Assembly (NCBI GenBank): GCA_032871835.1
Contig: CM065299.1
Span: 28,909,074 to 28,973,073, forward strand
From: Dipteronia dyeriana
Taxonomy: Eukaryota; Streptophyta; Magnoliopsida; Sapindales; Sapindaceae
Length of the DNA: 64,000 nucleotides
Direction: 5' to 3'
This document shows positions 13,401 through 28,400 of this stretch, piece by piece. The notes beneath the pieces were generated by a model. That model was not told the DNA's origin, did not search any database, and saw only the letters and a list, made by a program, of their open reading frames with translations. The position numbers were made by a program, and so were the translations under genes. The first letter of the stretch is position 1, and each line of letters starts with the position of its first letter.

Positions 13401-16400
13401 AAATTCTAAATTCTAAATTCTAAATTTTTAAAAAATTGGATCTCCACCGTCCAGAGATCTATTTAAAAAACAAAATAGGATGGTCCCATCAGATTGGATC
13501 TACATCCATGGAGATCCACAAGTAGATCTAGATCTCTAGGGACCCCCGCTGCAATGGAGGACTGCGATGGAGATTGCAACGCTTGGATCTCCATCACCGA
13601 TGAAGATCCAGCAGCAGGGGAGGCAAACCTCCCTCTAGAGATCCAATCTGGTGGGGTGGAGATCCATTGTCTATCAACTGAGATGGACACCTCTTATTTT
13701 CTTTTCTTTTTTTTTCTCTTGTTTTTTTAATAGATCTCCACAATCCATCCTTCTTTATCTTTTATTTTAAATATTTTATTGAATTTTTTAATAATTTTTA
13801 AAATAAAAATGTCAAAAAGACTACAATACCCCAATTCCCATTAAGTTTGACCAACTTTTACTAACAGCGAGGGAGGTCATTGCCGGTTAATGGTAAAGTT
13901 ATTCCGGTTGTCAAAAGGCAAACCTCAGGGAGGTTGGCTGTAACTTCCTTTTTTGGAATAAAAAATTGTTCCTATGTTTTTCACAATAGGGGAGGGGAAG
14001 CTCAGTTCTGTTTTCAACTGTAAGTATACCCTGCTTTTCTAAAGGAAAGAATGAATCATTCAGGAGAATACAGTGTAATTGAATGAAGTCGTACCTGCAC
14101 AGAGGCCAAAGATGTGTCTCTTGATACCCCAGCATGTAAGCACAATTCAACCAAATTAATGACAACTGAAACTTTGATTGTAATCCATACGTCCCTATTT
14201 GGGGTTTCAGATTCAACACCAACTGGCATTTGAGATACAGCAGCTCCAACAATATCTTCTAATGTTTGAAAATCATTGCTCAATGGGGGTACAATGTGTG
14301 GAGTTTCAGAAATATTAGACAGTGCACATTCAGTAATTATCAGGTATTCCCTGTTTGACAGAGATGCTTTCAGTTCCTCTACCTGCAACATTCCAGGATC
14401 AGATGTAAATAGACATCAAAATGCCTTCGCTTGAGACACATGTCCTAGACAAAATGTAATGCATACCATGACTGCAACTTCTGTGTTTGGTATCTGATGC
14501 AACAAGTCTCTAAGTGACCTCCGAATAACTACAGAAACCCCTTTTACATCTTGAATTATGCTTTCACCTACTTCTAGCCCAGCACCAACATTTAGATTGA
14601 TATCCTCGACCTAAATCCATAACAAAGGGTTAAGGAAAGATAAAACAAAAAATAGCAATAAAGAAAAAAAAAAACTACGGAAAAAATGTTTAAGACAAGA
14701 ATTGAAAGATCAGGACACAAGAAGCCCAATGATTCCAAAATAAAGAAAAAAAAACAATTGAAAAAAAAATTAAGATATGTATTCAAAGCTGAGGACACAA
14801 GAAGCCCGATGATTCCAACAAAAACTTCAGGAAATAGTGGATCATTATCTCTGGTTATTTTAAACGAATAGCACCCAGTGGTGCCAAGCCAACCGTAACC
14901 ATATTCTTGGATTGATGAACTCAATAAGTCCACAACAGAACCTAGTTATGATCCTCACCAAAATTGTCAATATTTCCAAATGGACAGCATTCAGCTCACT
15001 TTTACTGCCATGCAACCACTGAAAGGTATTCTGAACAGTTATATGAACAACATCAAGCTTCAAGTAACTGTAACAAAAATGCAAACAATTACATTAATTG
15101 ACACATTCAAGGAACCGATTATTAAGTAGAGCTATAGTGCAATCATAAACATACTCAAGGCTGTCTGTTCTCCGAGGCATTAAAATTATTGGTTTTCTAA
15201 GTGAAAGATCAAATTTTATAGCAGGTGAGCCTTCAATTTCACTTGTTGTAAACCATTTCTCTGAATTTGTCAGTTGATCTTTTAATTTGACAACACCCTT
15301 TGAATTGTTGGGAACAAGCCCCAAAAAATAACTTGCAACCTGCACATCAAAATTTAGATGAATGAGAAATAAATAAAATATATATGTTGAAAACTAGATT
15401 ATTTGAAGTTAGGTTACCTCCTGGACAAAGCGATTCAGATAAACAACACGTACTTCTGAAAGCTGCCCAAAAAGGCTATACTCGTAACCCTGATAGTCTT
15501 CATCATCAACATTGAATGAAGTAAAAACCAACTGCATATCAATAAGTATTCATAAAAATCAACCATTATATTACAAAAGAAAATAACATCGGGTAAATAA
15601 GCAAATATATGATCTATTATGTAAGTTCTAAACTAGATGGTATAGTTGACTTCAATAAACGTAAGACAAATTCAAAGATCACAGCAAAAGTTATCACGGT
15701 TATCACTTATGTACAGTTTGCAGTTTTACAATATAACGGAAATCACAATCGTTCCAAGTCAAATGGAATGAATTCCTCGACCAAAATTGAGGTTCGCAAG
15801 GAAAAGAATCAGCAACATTGCAATAAACAAACCTAGAGCCCTAGCCCCACAGAATGGACATATTAACCATCTAAGGAGTAAGGACTAACATCCGACGAAA
15901 CTACTAGGCTTAATACAATATGTTACAAATCTTTAGCTATACCATTAGTGATGTCTGATTAAGCGACATATGGCACATTCAACAATTTTTTGGAGCACAC
16001 ACTAAGAAAAGATTCACAGTACATTTGCAAGGATTAATATAAATTGAATTGAAAGCTAAATAGATGTTCATGCAATTTGAAAACAGTTGCTAGAAGAACA
16101 CACCACACTAACCGATATGTAAACTTTCAATTGCTGTATATATATCGGTATCTCATGCCATAACACTTTCTAGCCTGGATTCAACATTTTCAGTGACAAG
16201 TAAAGAAGAAAGGTCCTACAAAACCACCATGCTTAGAACATCATGTGAAGAGTTTATACCTTTTCCCTCGATTCTTCTCATTGATCACAAACGCATAGCA
16301 TAAAAAGTCTGAGAACATTATATTCAAACATATATTTGAAATGTGTAATGCACTGACAGAAGAAATCCAAAGTTTATTTCCTACATTTTGATAAAGTTGA

Positions 16401-19400
16401 ACTGAAACCTAAATATAAATTCAACTACAGTAAAAGTTTGGGAAAGGTAGTAGAAATTACACCAAAAGATGATGGAGAGAAGGGAGCAGACATATGAAAG
16501 AAAGAACATAGAACTCAGAGTAAACAGATCAATAATCCATATTCATTTACAAGTATGATTTTGGATAACAAGTAGTGGCCTCTATCACCAAAAATAAATC
16601 ACCTTAATTCCTAAATTTAAAAATAAAAATAAAAAATGACACCCAAAAGAAACCAAATAACCAAACATAGCAATGTACAAAAACACAATTATAAAACAAA
16701 GGGAGATTATGATTTTAGTCCCTCTAGTTAGCGTTAATCTGGATTTGGTCCACTAGTTTTTAGAATTATTAACTTTAGTCCACTAGTTCTCTAACAATAC
16801 CTATTCCGGTCCCCACCGTCCAATTCCGTTAGATTTTTGTTAACTTCCGTTAGGTCAACAAAGACATTATGGGAAATTTGACGAAAGATTCTAGAAACCG
16901 GTCTGGAACAAGGGTAAGTGTATGTTTGGTATGGCTTTTGAAAGGGCCAAAAACGCTTTTTTAATGCTAGAAGCTGTTTTGGAGTTTTTTTTTTTTTTGG
17001 CAAAAATCAAAATAGTTTTTTTAATATATGTAATTGCCTTAACTGTCCTTTAAAAAAACTATTTTATGTCTATTAAGAGAAGCCCATATTTTGGGCTTCT
17101 CCAAAAAGCTTGTTTAAAACAAATGAATTGTCTCTACTACCCTTTGTAAATTTTAAATGTTCCATCATACAACTATTTCATTATAAATTGTCAATAACCT
17201 TTTTTGTAATTCACACAACCAAAAGCTATTTTTAAAAATACATAGTTAACACCTTTTTTGTAATTTACACAACCAAAAACCTTTTTTTATTAGAAGCTCT
17301 ACTCATTAGAAGCTTTACTCATTAGAAGCTCTACTACAAAAAGATCTACTCTAAAAGCCCTACTTAAAAAGCTATACCAAACACACTCTAAGTCTAGAAT
17401 TTAATAATGTGAAGAAAAAAAAAATTGTACTTTAAAAAAAGATATTAAAAAAAATTAAAATTATATATATATTAAATGCATTTAAATTAAATTTCATTTC
17501 TCTCTCCCACTAGTTAAATAATTATTATTATTATCAAAAAATTAAATAATTATTATTATTATCAAAAAATTAAATAATAATTAAATGTTAATACAAATTA
17601 AAAATAAATTAAACAAATCATTTAATATAAAACTAAATAAGAAAATTAAAATAACAATAATAAATAAATATTTAAATAAACTTAAAAGAAAAATCGATTG
17701 AGATCAAACCCAATTCTATTTCATGGAGCTATCAAAATAAAAAATTCTATTTCATTGAAATCTCAAAATCCATCAAACACACACAATTGATTTACATCAT
17801 CCTCATCTTCAACATCCACCACCACATCTCAACCTCATCTATTCAACCCACGCAGAACCCAGATCTGTGACAGCGAGAAGCGAACAACGGCAAAACAACC
17901 AACGATGGGACCGGAAGTTGACGGAAGGCTGGACATGATGACCAGCAGGACGGGGATGACGGTGTCGGGGACTGAGAACGAGCGAGAGATGGTGGCGGTT
18001 AGGGTTTCAAAAAAAAAGGTTTTTGGTTCCCTGCAAATTTCTTTTTCTTTGATGTTGGTTTACTTGTTTGGAATTTTTTATGATGATGCTTTGTGGTCAG
18101 GCTGATAAAAATTTGGCGGTATGTGTTTCTGGCCTCTGGGTTTCAATGGAGGTTCTAAGTTTGGTGTTGTTGATGATGGTGAATGGTGTTGGGTTTCTAG
18201 GTTTCTAGGTGATGTCTGGGTTTCTATGTTAATTATATATTATTGATAATGATTTTTTTTATTTTTTTTACTACTTAAAATATATTTATACTTATTTATG
18301 AAAACTGAAGTTAAAAATGTCATTTAATAATAATAATAAGATTATTATTATCATTATTTAATTAGCTTTTTATATATTTTAATTTTAAATTTAATTTGTT
18401 TTTGTTTTTTCATTATTTAATTAAATACGAAATTACCATGCTACCCTTCATCAGAAAACTTTATCAAGGGTATTTCGATCACTGTACCACTGACAATGCC
18501 AGTATGTTTGTTTTCACAGAATTCTTAAAATAAGGACTAAAGTTAGTAATTCCAAAAACTAGTGGGCCAAACTCAGATTAACGCTAGCTAGAGGGACTAT
18601 AATCATAATATCCCTAAAACAAATAAAATCCTAATTTCTATTTGTACGTCTAACATATGAATGTATATCTTTAAAAGGTTCGACATCACTATGACCCACA
18701 CTTTAATATTCCATATCCATTATAAGTAGGATTTCGACATCACTATGACCCACACTTTAATATCCCATATCCATTATAAGTAGGATTTTGAGTAACAAGT
18801 AACTACCACCAATTTATAACGGTCTATCACAAAGATTAGCCCTAAGTCCCTAGATAACCAAACATAAAAATCCTAAATAACCTGGCCTATCACAAAGATT
18901 AACCCTAAGTCCCTAGATAACCAAACATAAAAATCATAAATAACCGAAAAATCCATAAATCAAAAAACAACAATAGCCAAAAACAGTGATAAAACAAATT
19001 AAACCTTAGATTATTTAATTATGTATGTTCAACATACATCTTTGAAAAACGTCCACCATCGATATGACCCACAATTTAATCCTAGCATTACAGGCCTTTT
19101 TTTTTATAAGGAATAAGACTTAAACCAACATATGTACGCTTTAACGCTATACTGGGTTAATCCACGGTCAAGCACTCAGTTTGTAAGCAAATAGGAATTC
19201 ACACTATCTTGACATTTACATAACTGTAAATAAATTTCAATAATTTTAACATACAAGTGTAATGCAACACACTTTTACAAATTTCATTAAGAAACTCACC
19301 CCAAAATACAGAGACGCACAAAATTTTCAACTTTATCTTAAAACAAATTTCACCACTTTGCAATTTTCTGAGAAAGAAATGTCCAGGTTGATTAAGCAGT

Positions 19401-22400
19401 ACATTACAAAAGAAAAAATTATTTTTCTTATGATTACGTTTTAACTTCTACACTTACACAGAGCCACATGCACGCATATACACATGCCAACAATTGTTAT
19501 TTATATATTCCTAAAAAGTTTATAAATGTAAGATGTTGAGTACAAAATTATGCTTACAAATTCTAAAAAAAAAAAAAAGAAGTTTGTTACATTACACGAT
19601 TAATAAATTGATTTTTGTTTTGAAGCCAACATATTTCTGACCTTTCTTTGTTCACAAGCTTTAAACTAGGGATTACAACTAGGCCTTACATTCTTGGTAG
19701 CCAGCAAACTCATAAGATATAATTGTCCTAGCTAGGTAGCCCGAGGGGATTTTAATCCTTAAACCTTATGGTTGGGAGCCAAATTTTTTGTGCTTACTAA
19801 TTTAGACATTCTAAGTCTGAACTTCCCAGCTACAACAAATAAACGTATACTGTATAAAAATTTCTTAAGAAAACACTAGTTCATCTCAATGGCATGGCCA
19901 AGATGACATACATACCATCATAAAATGTGCTCACTTGACATGGGAGGGGAAAACGTAAGCTAAAAATAGTGATAGAACATCTTAGACAACAACAACAACA
20001 ATGCCCAGACTAATGCAGTTCTTCGAAAGGAGAAAAAAAAAAGAACAAAAATGAAAGTACCTCAACAAATGAAGTACCCCCCGGATTCCTCATATCGCAG
20101 ATCCAAAAATACATATGGTTGTCAGGAAGACTGTCATCACTTATTCTCAGATTTCCCAGAGCAGCCTTTATACTAAAAGAGGACGGATATACCTTGAGAG
20201 TTGAGAGAGAGAAAAACAGAATTGATAAACCTTAATAAAGTAGACCGCATATGAAAAATGGCAAGAGCAAAATTGACAACATCAGGACAGAAGAAGTGGG
20301 GATTTGAAGTAATATGTCTTGCTAACCTTAATATCAGTAAGTAGATTATCTTGTGACAACGTAGCAAGCTTAGTTTCATTTTCATTCACCAGAACAATTT
20401 GAGCACGGGCCATATTTAATGTTACATTAAAAACAATCCTGGATTTCCCCTTCCCAAGCAGACCTTTAACAACAGGCTCTTCAAAAGTAACCAAATGTTG
20501 ATCATCAACCACATCGTCTCTAGAAATATCATGTCTCTCATTAGCTGCCAAAGAGTTGTCACTGAAAGATTCACATCGATCATCCTCGATATTGATAGCA
20601 TCAACAAATTCCATAATAGCAAGAATAGTTGGTCTGCGACAGAAAAATGACAGTGTAGCCAGGGTGGCCGTCACCTGAAACAATTATTTACATGATCACT
20701 TATTAGACATGAACATTGTCACATTAAAAGAAGAATGTTAATGCAGAAAAGATACCTACCCTCTTATCAATATTATCATATAGAGAAGAGTTCTGGTCAT
20801 AGAAAACTGCTTGAGCTTTCACAAAACTATCCAATGTTTCTGTTAGTTCATCGTTCTCCATCTTATTTTGAACGGCATCATCAGGGAGTAAACCAGCAAT
20901 ACGACTAAAACTAGGTGTCTTCAATGATAAGTTTTCAGATGGAAACGAAGTTTGGGAGCTTAGGTACTTGGATATGTTTTGTGGTGACTGCATTGGGTGA
21001 TCAACAGAGTCAACCAAAGTTTCAGGTGCCTCATAAAAATTTTCATCTCCTTCACTTTGAGCCAAAACATTAGTGTCAAAACCTTGATTCTCAGTGTCAT
21101 CAGAGGATAAATGAGCATCTTCACTCCGGATGAATGATCTTGCCAAGTAACAATGCCGAGACACTTGGTTGAAGCAAACTAAATCTTCAATCTCCAAAGA
21201 TTTCAAAACAGTGCCAATGAACATGTCGTTCTCTCTTATCGAAAGTTGAACCTGTTTTCATTGAAGCATATAATTGAACGAGGAAAAGATATAAATGCCA
21301 TAAACATAGATAGAGTTCATCACCAATCTTACCTGACCCCCTATTGCTCGAAATTCAAATAGTCGAGTTTCTTCTGCAAGTAGAACTTTCATGAAACTCT
21401 GATCAAGCTAGTGTACAGTAACACATTTTCAGATTTTAGCAAGTTTCACCGCAAGGAAATTCCAGAACAGTGATATGTTCCAGGCTTACCTGATGGCTGT
21501 AGTTGAAGCAGATCTTTAGTTCATCGAGAGCACCAGTCAGAAACACTCTCTCAATCTTTGAGATATCAATTGCATCATGGTTGTCATTAAGTTCTGTTTC
21601 TGAGTCGGGATCCGATGAAGTTTCAGATAGACTAGTTATAGGAGCAGAACCCTGTTTAGAAATAATGTGTTAATTTCTGTAAGAATAATAACTCAATAGT
21701 GTAGAGAGCTTCAATTAAATAAACAACCTTCTCAGTGATGCTCCTTATATCAGTTAAAAAACGAAAAAAGAAAGCACGCACACACATGAATCCAATTTTT
21801 CTTCTTCGCCACCCTTCCAGCTTCAGTTATAAGGTACATACATCATATTATTATGCACCCATGTTTACTGAGAAAACTTTGAACTTCTCCGTCTATATCT
21901 TTCTCATGTTTCCGTTTTTTCTCCGGTCAGTAAGGAGAACCAATGCCTAAGCTTTTATAGAATAAAAGGGAAATACTGATAGTTTATGGGATTGAACTTG
22001 ATACTTAGCTTCATTACGGGCCTCTGTAACAAAAGAATTTCAGGATGCATCCCTCTTTTTTCATTCAGCTTAGTTGGGGAATATTGTAAGGTAATTGTTG
22101 TTTTTTTTTTGGGACCTTTTGTTTAATATTTACCTTTATTATAGCACTTCTTCTATAGCTTGTGGACTGCTTGTTTACTTTTTGTGTTAATAAAAAAAAG
22201 GTTGTTTCCTATCAAAACAATATATATTTACCATCAATATGGGCTTCTGTTACAAAAGAATTTCAGAATACTTCCCCTTTTTTTCCCAATCAGCTTAATT
22301 AAGAGGATGCTGTGAGATAATTCATAATTGTTGTTCGTTTGGGGGGGTTTTTGTTTGGTGTTAGATATTGGTTTTGGGGCCTGTTTTTGCTTGTATAGTG

Positions 22401-25400
22401 TTCTGTAAAGAGTTCTGGTTTGTCCATGGAACTCTCTTTTATTGGTAGCTTGTGGACCTTATTTGTGTTAATTAAATACTTTCTTTTTGTTTCATATCAA
22501 AAAATAAATAAAATAAAAGGGAAATAAAGATATAAACAAGAATTATGTGACTGCTTACCTTCCATTTCAAAACCAACTATGAATGATCAAACCTTACAAC
22601 ATTACTAGAAGTGGTCAGCCCTCAAAATTTTGGCATAAAATCACTGTAATATCAAAAACTAGAATCCTGCTCCATGTTGCAATAGAAGAAATTACAGGTC
22701 AGGATAAAACTTAATTACTTTTTTCACTCAAAGTATAACAAATGGAAACATTGGCTTTCCCTAACCCAAACAGTCAAAATTCTTTGAGAGTTTTTCTCTC
22801 TTCCAAACTCTTTCACCTAAATCGTTAAAACTTAACCTAAATTTCAACATCAATGACCAGAAAAGAAATTTCCCACCACCGGCAAAACTATGATAAGGGC
22901 AATTTCCAGCATTCCAGCCCTCCTTGATAAACTCAATTACTTTTTAATTAAATTTCCTTTGCCAAAATTTCAAATTATCAATGAAGATTCCTCGGTTAAT
23001 TCAATTCTCTCCAACCACTTGTCATTTGAACCTCTGCACTTCCTGACACGTCATTGGCTTTTATTTTTAGCAGCTTGTTATAGAGTTTTCCGAAACCAAA
23101 AAATACAAACACAGGTCTAGATTCATTGTTTATTTCTTCTTTTAAACCAAAGCCTATTTGCCTAGATGTAGTGATTGTGTTTAAGAATATTTTCTTGTGA
23201 ATTTTCTATATATCAAATTACATAAATTTAAACAACAAAAAGAATCATAAAGAGGAACATAAAAAAGAAAAATGGTAAGCAAGAACACAGCCAAGTCTCG
23301 CTTTCACAAGAGTTTCAGTCATCAGCTTATTTATGACCAAAATTGGAGAGGATGTGATTGGTGAAGAAAGATGAAGTTGATAATTGAGATAATGAAAGTA
23401 TGGAATGCAAAGATGAAGAAGAAGAAGACACAGGTTAGGTTGCCGAAAGGTCTTGTGTTGGGAAAGATTAAACGTCGTCATTTTCTGTGGTTTGAGTTTT
23501 TTTTTTTTTAATTAAGTTTCGTCGTGACTGTTTATTTCTTGCATTACCATTTGGACCAAGATCCTCAAAAGCTTAGGTTAGAAGAGTCTGTAATAACTGG
23601 AACATAGTAGGCTATATCAGTTTGGTAGTCTACATTGTGTTAGACTGTTAGTTTCTTGCAATTTGGTATTATGTCTATTCTTTCCTTCAAAAATTCCAAT
23701 GACATATTAAGATATTATAAACCAAATTTTATCAGTGTCATTTTGCAATCACGAGAAAAGTATTGAGACCAGACCAAATAATCACATATTTGGGCTTCTC
23801 CTTCACCATTACAGGGATACTCAGATACTGCGGGGATCATAAGATTTGGCTCTCTCAATTGAAGACAAGAACCTAAAGCCAAACCAAGTCTAGGGAACAG
23901 GATCGAGTTACAACAAAACCCCGCAAAGATATTTGGGTTTCTCCTTCACCGAGGGGATCATAAGATTCGGCACTCTCAATTTGAGGACAAGAACTCAAGC
24001 CAAACAATGCATAGGGAACAGGATTGGGTGACATTTTATTTTACTTTTTTGGTAGGAAACAAAAATATATTGCAAGAAAGAAATACCCCAAAAAGATATT
24101 TGGGTTTTCCCCTTCTCCTTAACAGGGAAACTCGACACCGAGGGGATCATAAGATTCGGCTCTCTCAATTTGAGGACAAGAACCGAAGCCAAAATGTATG
24201 GAACAGGATTGAGTGACATCAAAACCCCGCAAAGCAAATGCATAGATTAGACAATTTCATGTTTGACTTATCTACTGCCCTTGAGACATTAACATATTGC
24301 CAGTAACAAAGAACAGAAAATGATCCAAAACATAAATAAATGATCACAATTTAAGTTCAATGAACAAGTTACCGAAGCACTGTATATAGCCCCTTGCAAC
24401 CGGCTTTTCCATGTTTTTCTTGAATCATCAGAATCACACCGTAATATTAGCGCATTTACATCTTCCACAACCTAATTACAACAGAACACACAAAGTGATA
24501 TCACTAAACCCCAACAACAAATTCTATGTAAAATCGAAATAAATCCTTGAATCTTCAAATCAAAGAGAATGATAATCAAACCTTGCTATTGGATCGCACA
24601 GCATCACAAACAGCTAATACATAGTCCACATCACCAACCAACTGTGGTGGGACTTGATATATTTGTTTCCCCCGCAAGCTACAAAAAAGTAAATATAAAT
24701 AATAATACCCAGAATTACAAGTCATTATTTATGCAATAACAAGGTTCAATTGCAAATTGGAGTTATTACTTTTAATAACCATCTAAATATGCTTGATATC
24801 CTCTATTAGGTAACCGCCACACCAAAAAAACTTAAGCTAGCAGGTAAGAGTATTCAAAACTAGTTAAACTCTTCCATTGTTGCTTAGGTGCGAGACCAAC
24901 AAGTTTGTTATGAGAACAAGTCCAAAATACTGATAGAAAGATGCACATGCAAAAAATTCTTAAATGAATGAAAATAATATCACATGGCAAGACTCGAACT
25001 CGGGATCTCCTGAGAAAAGTAATTCTAATATCATGTTAGGTAACTGTTAAGACATTTGTTATTTAGTAAAGGCTCAAACAGTAGTATTAAGTTTTAACAT
25101 CTTCCTCTGACCACACAAAATTTCTTCCTCCCACGGGATTATTACAAGTATTTTGGCAAAGCTTTTTTCCCCTTTTTTTTTTCTGTTCTCTAAGTGTTTC
25201 TAATATACAAAGTCTGGAGCAGTTGGTTACCACAATCAACCAATGAACATGAAAACAGAATATGATATACATAAATACCCAGCAAAATCTTTTCTTAAAA
25301 TATAAAAAACTGTATACCAACATTATTAAGCTGTCATTTTATTTCATCTCCTAGAGGTTTAAGATAGGAATCTCCCTTGCAGGGGATGTTTCTGATAAAG

Positions 25401-28400
25401 GAGTTTTTGACCAATATTAATGAAAGTCTCCACATTTTCCAGAGATTTCTAACAAATTTCAAACCAATAACGCCTACAGGTATTTTAGCCAAACCTGAAA
25501 AGAGGTTAATAAAATTTTCCCACAGCAATAATGTACACTTCAATGTTCTAGAAGCAGACAGTATAATGCACTGATCAAGTTATTTCAGTCTTTCAAACAT
25601 CCACGGTTTTTGCAATAACTTTAAGCTTTGTGAACCAATTTTGAAATACATTATACATCCACTTATGAGACATTTTCATGCCAATCACAAATCAATTTGG
25701 AAAAGCTGATGTCTGAACCTGAGATACTGTTTATAGGATTTAGCATCAGGGCTTTCTAGTACATAAAGGAAAGGCCCAACTAAGCAGAAGTATCGCCGCT
25801 GCCATACAGCTTCCCTATTTCCTACACCCTATCACATTGAAAAAATAAATAAATAAATAATTAGAAATGTTAAAGAAAGCCTCCATATTAGATAGAAAGA
25901 AGGGACAAAAGACAGATATAAACCTTCCAACTAAGTAGAGACAACCACCCCTCAAAATCAGCTCGGTCCCAAGGGCGAAGGAGATTTGAGTTCTCACTAT
26001 CCTCCTGAAATATTTTTATTATTTGCATCAATCGATGATACCGAGCTGGGGAAAAGTGAAACCCTAGTGATGGCAGCAGTAGAGCAAGTCTTGTGGAGGG
26101 GTAAGATGGGTTCTCTAACCGAATCTGTATGCAATTTGATACGAGTTAACTTCACATGTAACCAAAGCATCAGGCACATTAAAGAATATTCCAATTCAGG
26201 TAACATGAGGGGAACTCTACCTGTTGAAGCTTTAAGATCACCCCGCATTTATCAATAACAGGTAAAAAATTAGTACCAGCCATTTCGCCAGAAGCATTAT
26301 ACTCATTTAAGGTCTGGTTCCACTGATAGTTGCCATCAATCAGAAAAGCAGATACATCACTCAAAACCAAATCAAATTGCAAATACATATCCAGCTCCTT
26401 AGATGATCTTCGATCATAATCATCCTGTACACATTTGACAACTTCTAAATAAATTTCTGGGAGTTATTTGAAATGAGAGAATAAAGATCAAGTGTGTACA
26501 TTAACCTGAGAATGGATAACCAAATTTCCCAAGTCAAGCATAAGTTTTGTAGAATGGGTGTCATCTGGACGAAATTCAGTTGGAATAGTAATCTTGGGAG
26601 CAGCAATGTCCAAGTCAAGCAGAAACCTACCATAAGATATATTTCAATCAAATGTACCATCAAATGGCAATAATTGTATAACCAGCATCTCAAACATCTA
26701 TTGAACATTGTGCACATAATGACCACACAAACCATTTATATCAGTTAGCTGGCATCAAGACTGCAGGATAAAGTAAATAACCAATCAATAGTACACGAAA
26801 AAAGTGAAAGAACAAAGATATTTAAATAAACAATTTCCACAGATAAACTTCCTGAATCAACATAAAGCTTGTATTCTATTTAGTCTTAACATCTTTTAAT
26901 TTTCAAATTATTAAAGCCAATCACCATTGTTGAAATTCAGCTGTTAGTTAGTGTCCCAAAGTGTCTTAATGTCTTTATCTTTCATTTAATGTATTTAAAG
27001 ATGAATCAATAAAGAGATAAAACAGAATGTGTTTTATCTCATAGATAGATAAGTTTTTATGTTCCTTATTTTAAGAGATATTGCTAACATCCTAAAATAG
27101 GATCATGCAGTATCCTCTTATTTAATGTAAGTATGTAACTAAAACACTTTCAGAAATTAGCAGAAAGTGTGAGAGAAGTAGAAACAGTTTCAGATTTCCA
27201 TTTTCTATGAGAGGCCTAACTCTGAACCTTGGAAATATGAAATGGGGAAACACGGGGTAGCATTTCCTAGCTCCACTACTGATGACATCTCTACCTCTAA
27301 AACTGTTAATCAAGGAGGTGGAGGTGGCGGATCTGATCACATTCAGTTACCTAACCTACCCAGCACTAGTCATAAACTAAATGGGTATAATTACTTACAA
27401 TGGTCTCAACCCGTCATGATTTTTGTAAGTGGTAAGGGACAGATGATTACCTCTCGGGCAAGGCAGCATCTCCTGGAGAAACAGACCCTTATTACAGGAA
27501 ATGGAAGACTGAAAACAATATGGTAATGTCATGGCTAATTAACTCCATGAATAACAACATAGGTGAGCTTTTCCTACTCTATGAGACAGCCGAACAGATC
27601 TAGGAGGCTGCTAAAGTCACCTAATCTAACCATGACAATACTATAGAGCTGTTTGGGGTTGAAAGCACATTAACCGAGTTGAAGCGAGGGGACTCTACTG
27701 CAACCGAATACTACAACAGACTTAAAAGATACCGGCAGGAGCTGGACTTGTTTGAAAAACCTAAATGGAAGTGTGCTGCAAATAGAACACTCTACAGAGA
27801 AATCGTGGAGAAGAGGAGGGTGTTCAAGTTCTTGATTGGTTTAAACTAAGACTTAGATGGAGTAAGGAGCAGAATCCTCGGGACTAAACCACTTCCGAAA
27901 CTCAGAGAGGCTTTTTCAGAGATTCGCAGGGAAGAAAGTGGAAAGAAAGTAGTCCTAGGGACTTCTATCAAAGCCGAGTACGTTGCTGCTGTCAAAGAAG
28001 GGTCTGCACTTGCAATAAGAGGGACTCAAAGTCAGTTTAATGATAACAGACCCCGAAAAGGCAGGCTTTGGTGTGACCACTGTCGAAAACCGGGACATAC
28101 AAGAGAGACTTGCCGGAGAATTCATGGAAAACCAGCTGATTGGATGCCTTCCAAATTTCCAAACAGCAAAGAAGGCCGTGGGAACATAGCAGCAGCTGGT
28201 GAATCACATAGCAACATGGAGAATTCTGCATTCAGCAAAGAACAAATGGACATTCTGCAGAAACTAATCAATCCTACCCAATCTTCAGTGGTTGGAACCG
28301 GGTCTTTTGCTCACAAAGATACATCTCTAACAGCTTTTGTGGCTGAAAAGAACAAAGGGAATTTCTGGGTTGTAGATTCAGGGGCATCGGATCATATGAC

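Larger units (their letters stand above)
16701..18614. mobile_element. Non-autonomous Mutator-like element in VPS13 intron 26
   Basis: Terminal inverted repeats of about 80 bp (GGGAGATTATGATTTTAGTC at the left; the complement at the right reads GGGATATTATGATTATAGTC) flank 1.9 kb. They are bounded by a perfect 9-bp duplication, TAAAACAAA at 16692-16700 and 18615-18623. Long TIRs plus a 9-bp duplication are the Mutator signature. No transposase is visible. Inside are a nested 475-bp inverted-repeat insertion, AT-rich tandem repeats near 17512-17575, and a GC-richer patch (about 17770-18200) with a short open frame that looks like captured 5'-gene sequence. Confidence 0.9.

Noticed and set aside
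13463..13730. Frames on both strands in VPS13 intron 31
   Set aside because: Result of palindromic GGATCTCC sequence in the Mutator-like element; both strands are open for the same compositional reason.
14592..14933. Minus-strand frame of 113 codons between VPS13 exons 29 and 30 (SSSIQEYGYGWLGTTGCYSF)
   Set aside because: Considered as an extra exon, but exons 29 and 30 join in phase without it and it runs into low-complexity Phe/Leu sequence; kept as intron.
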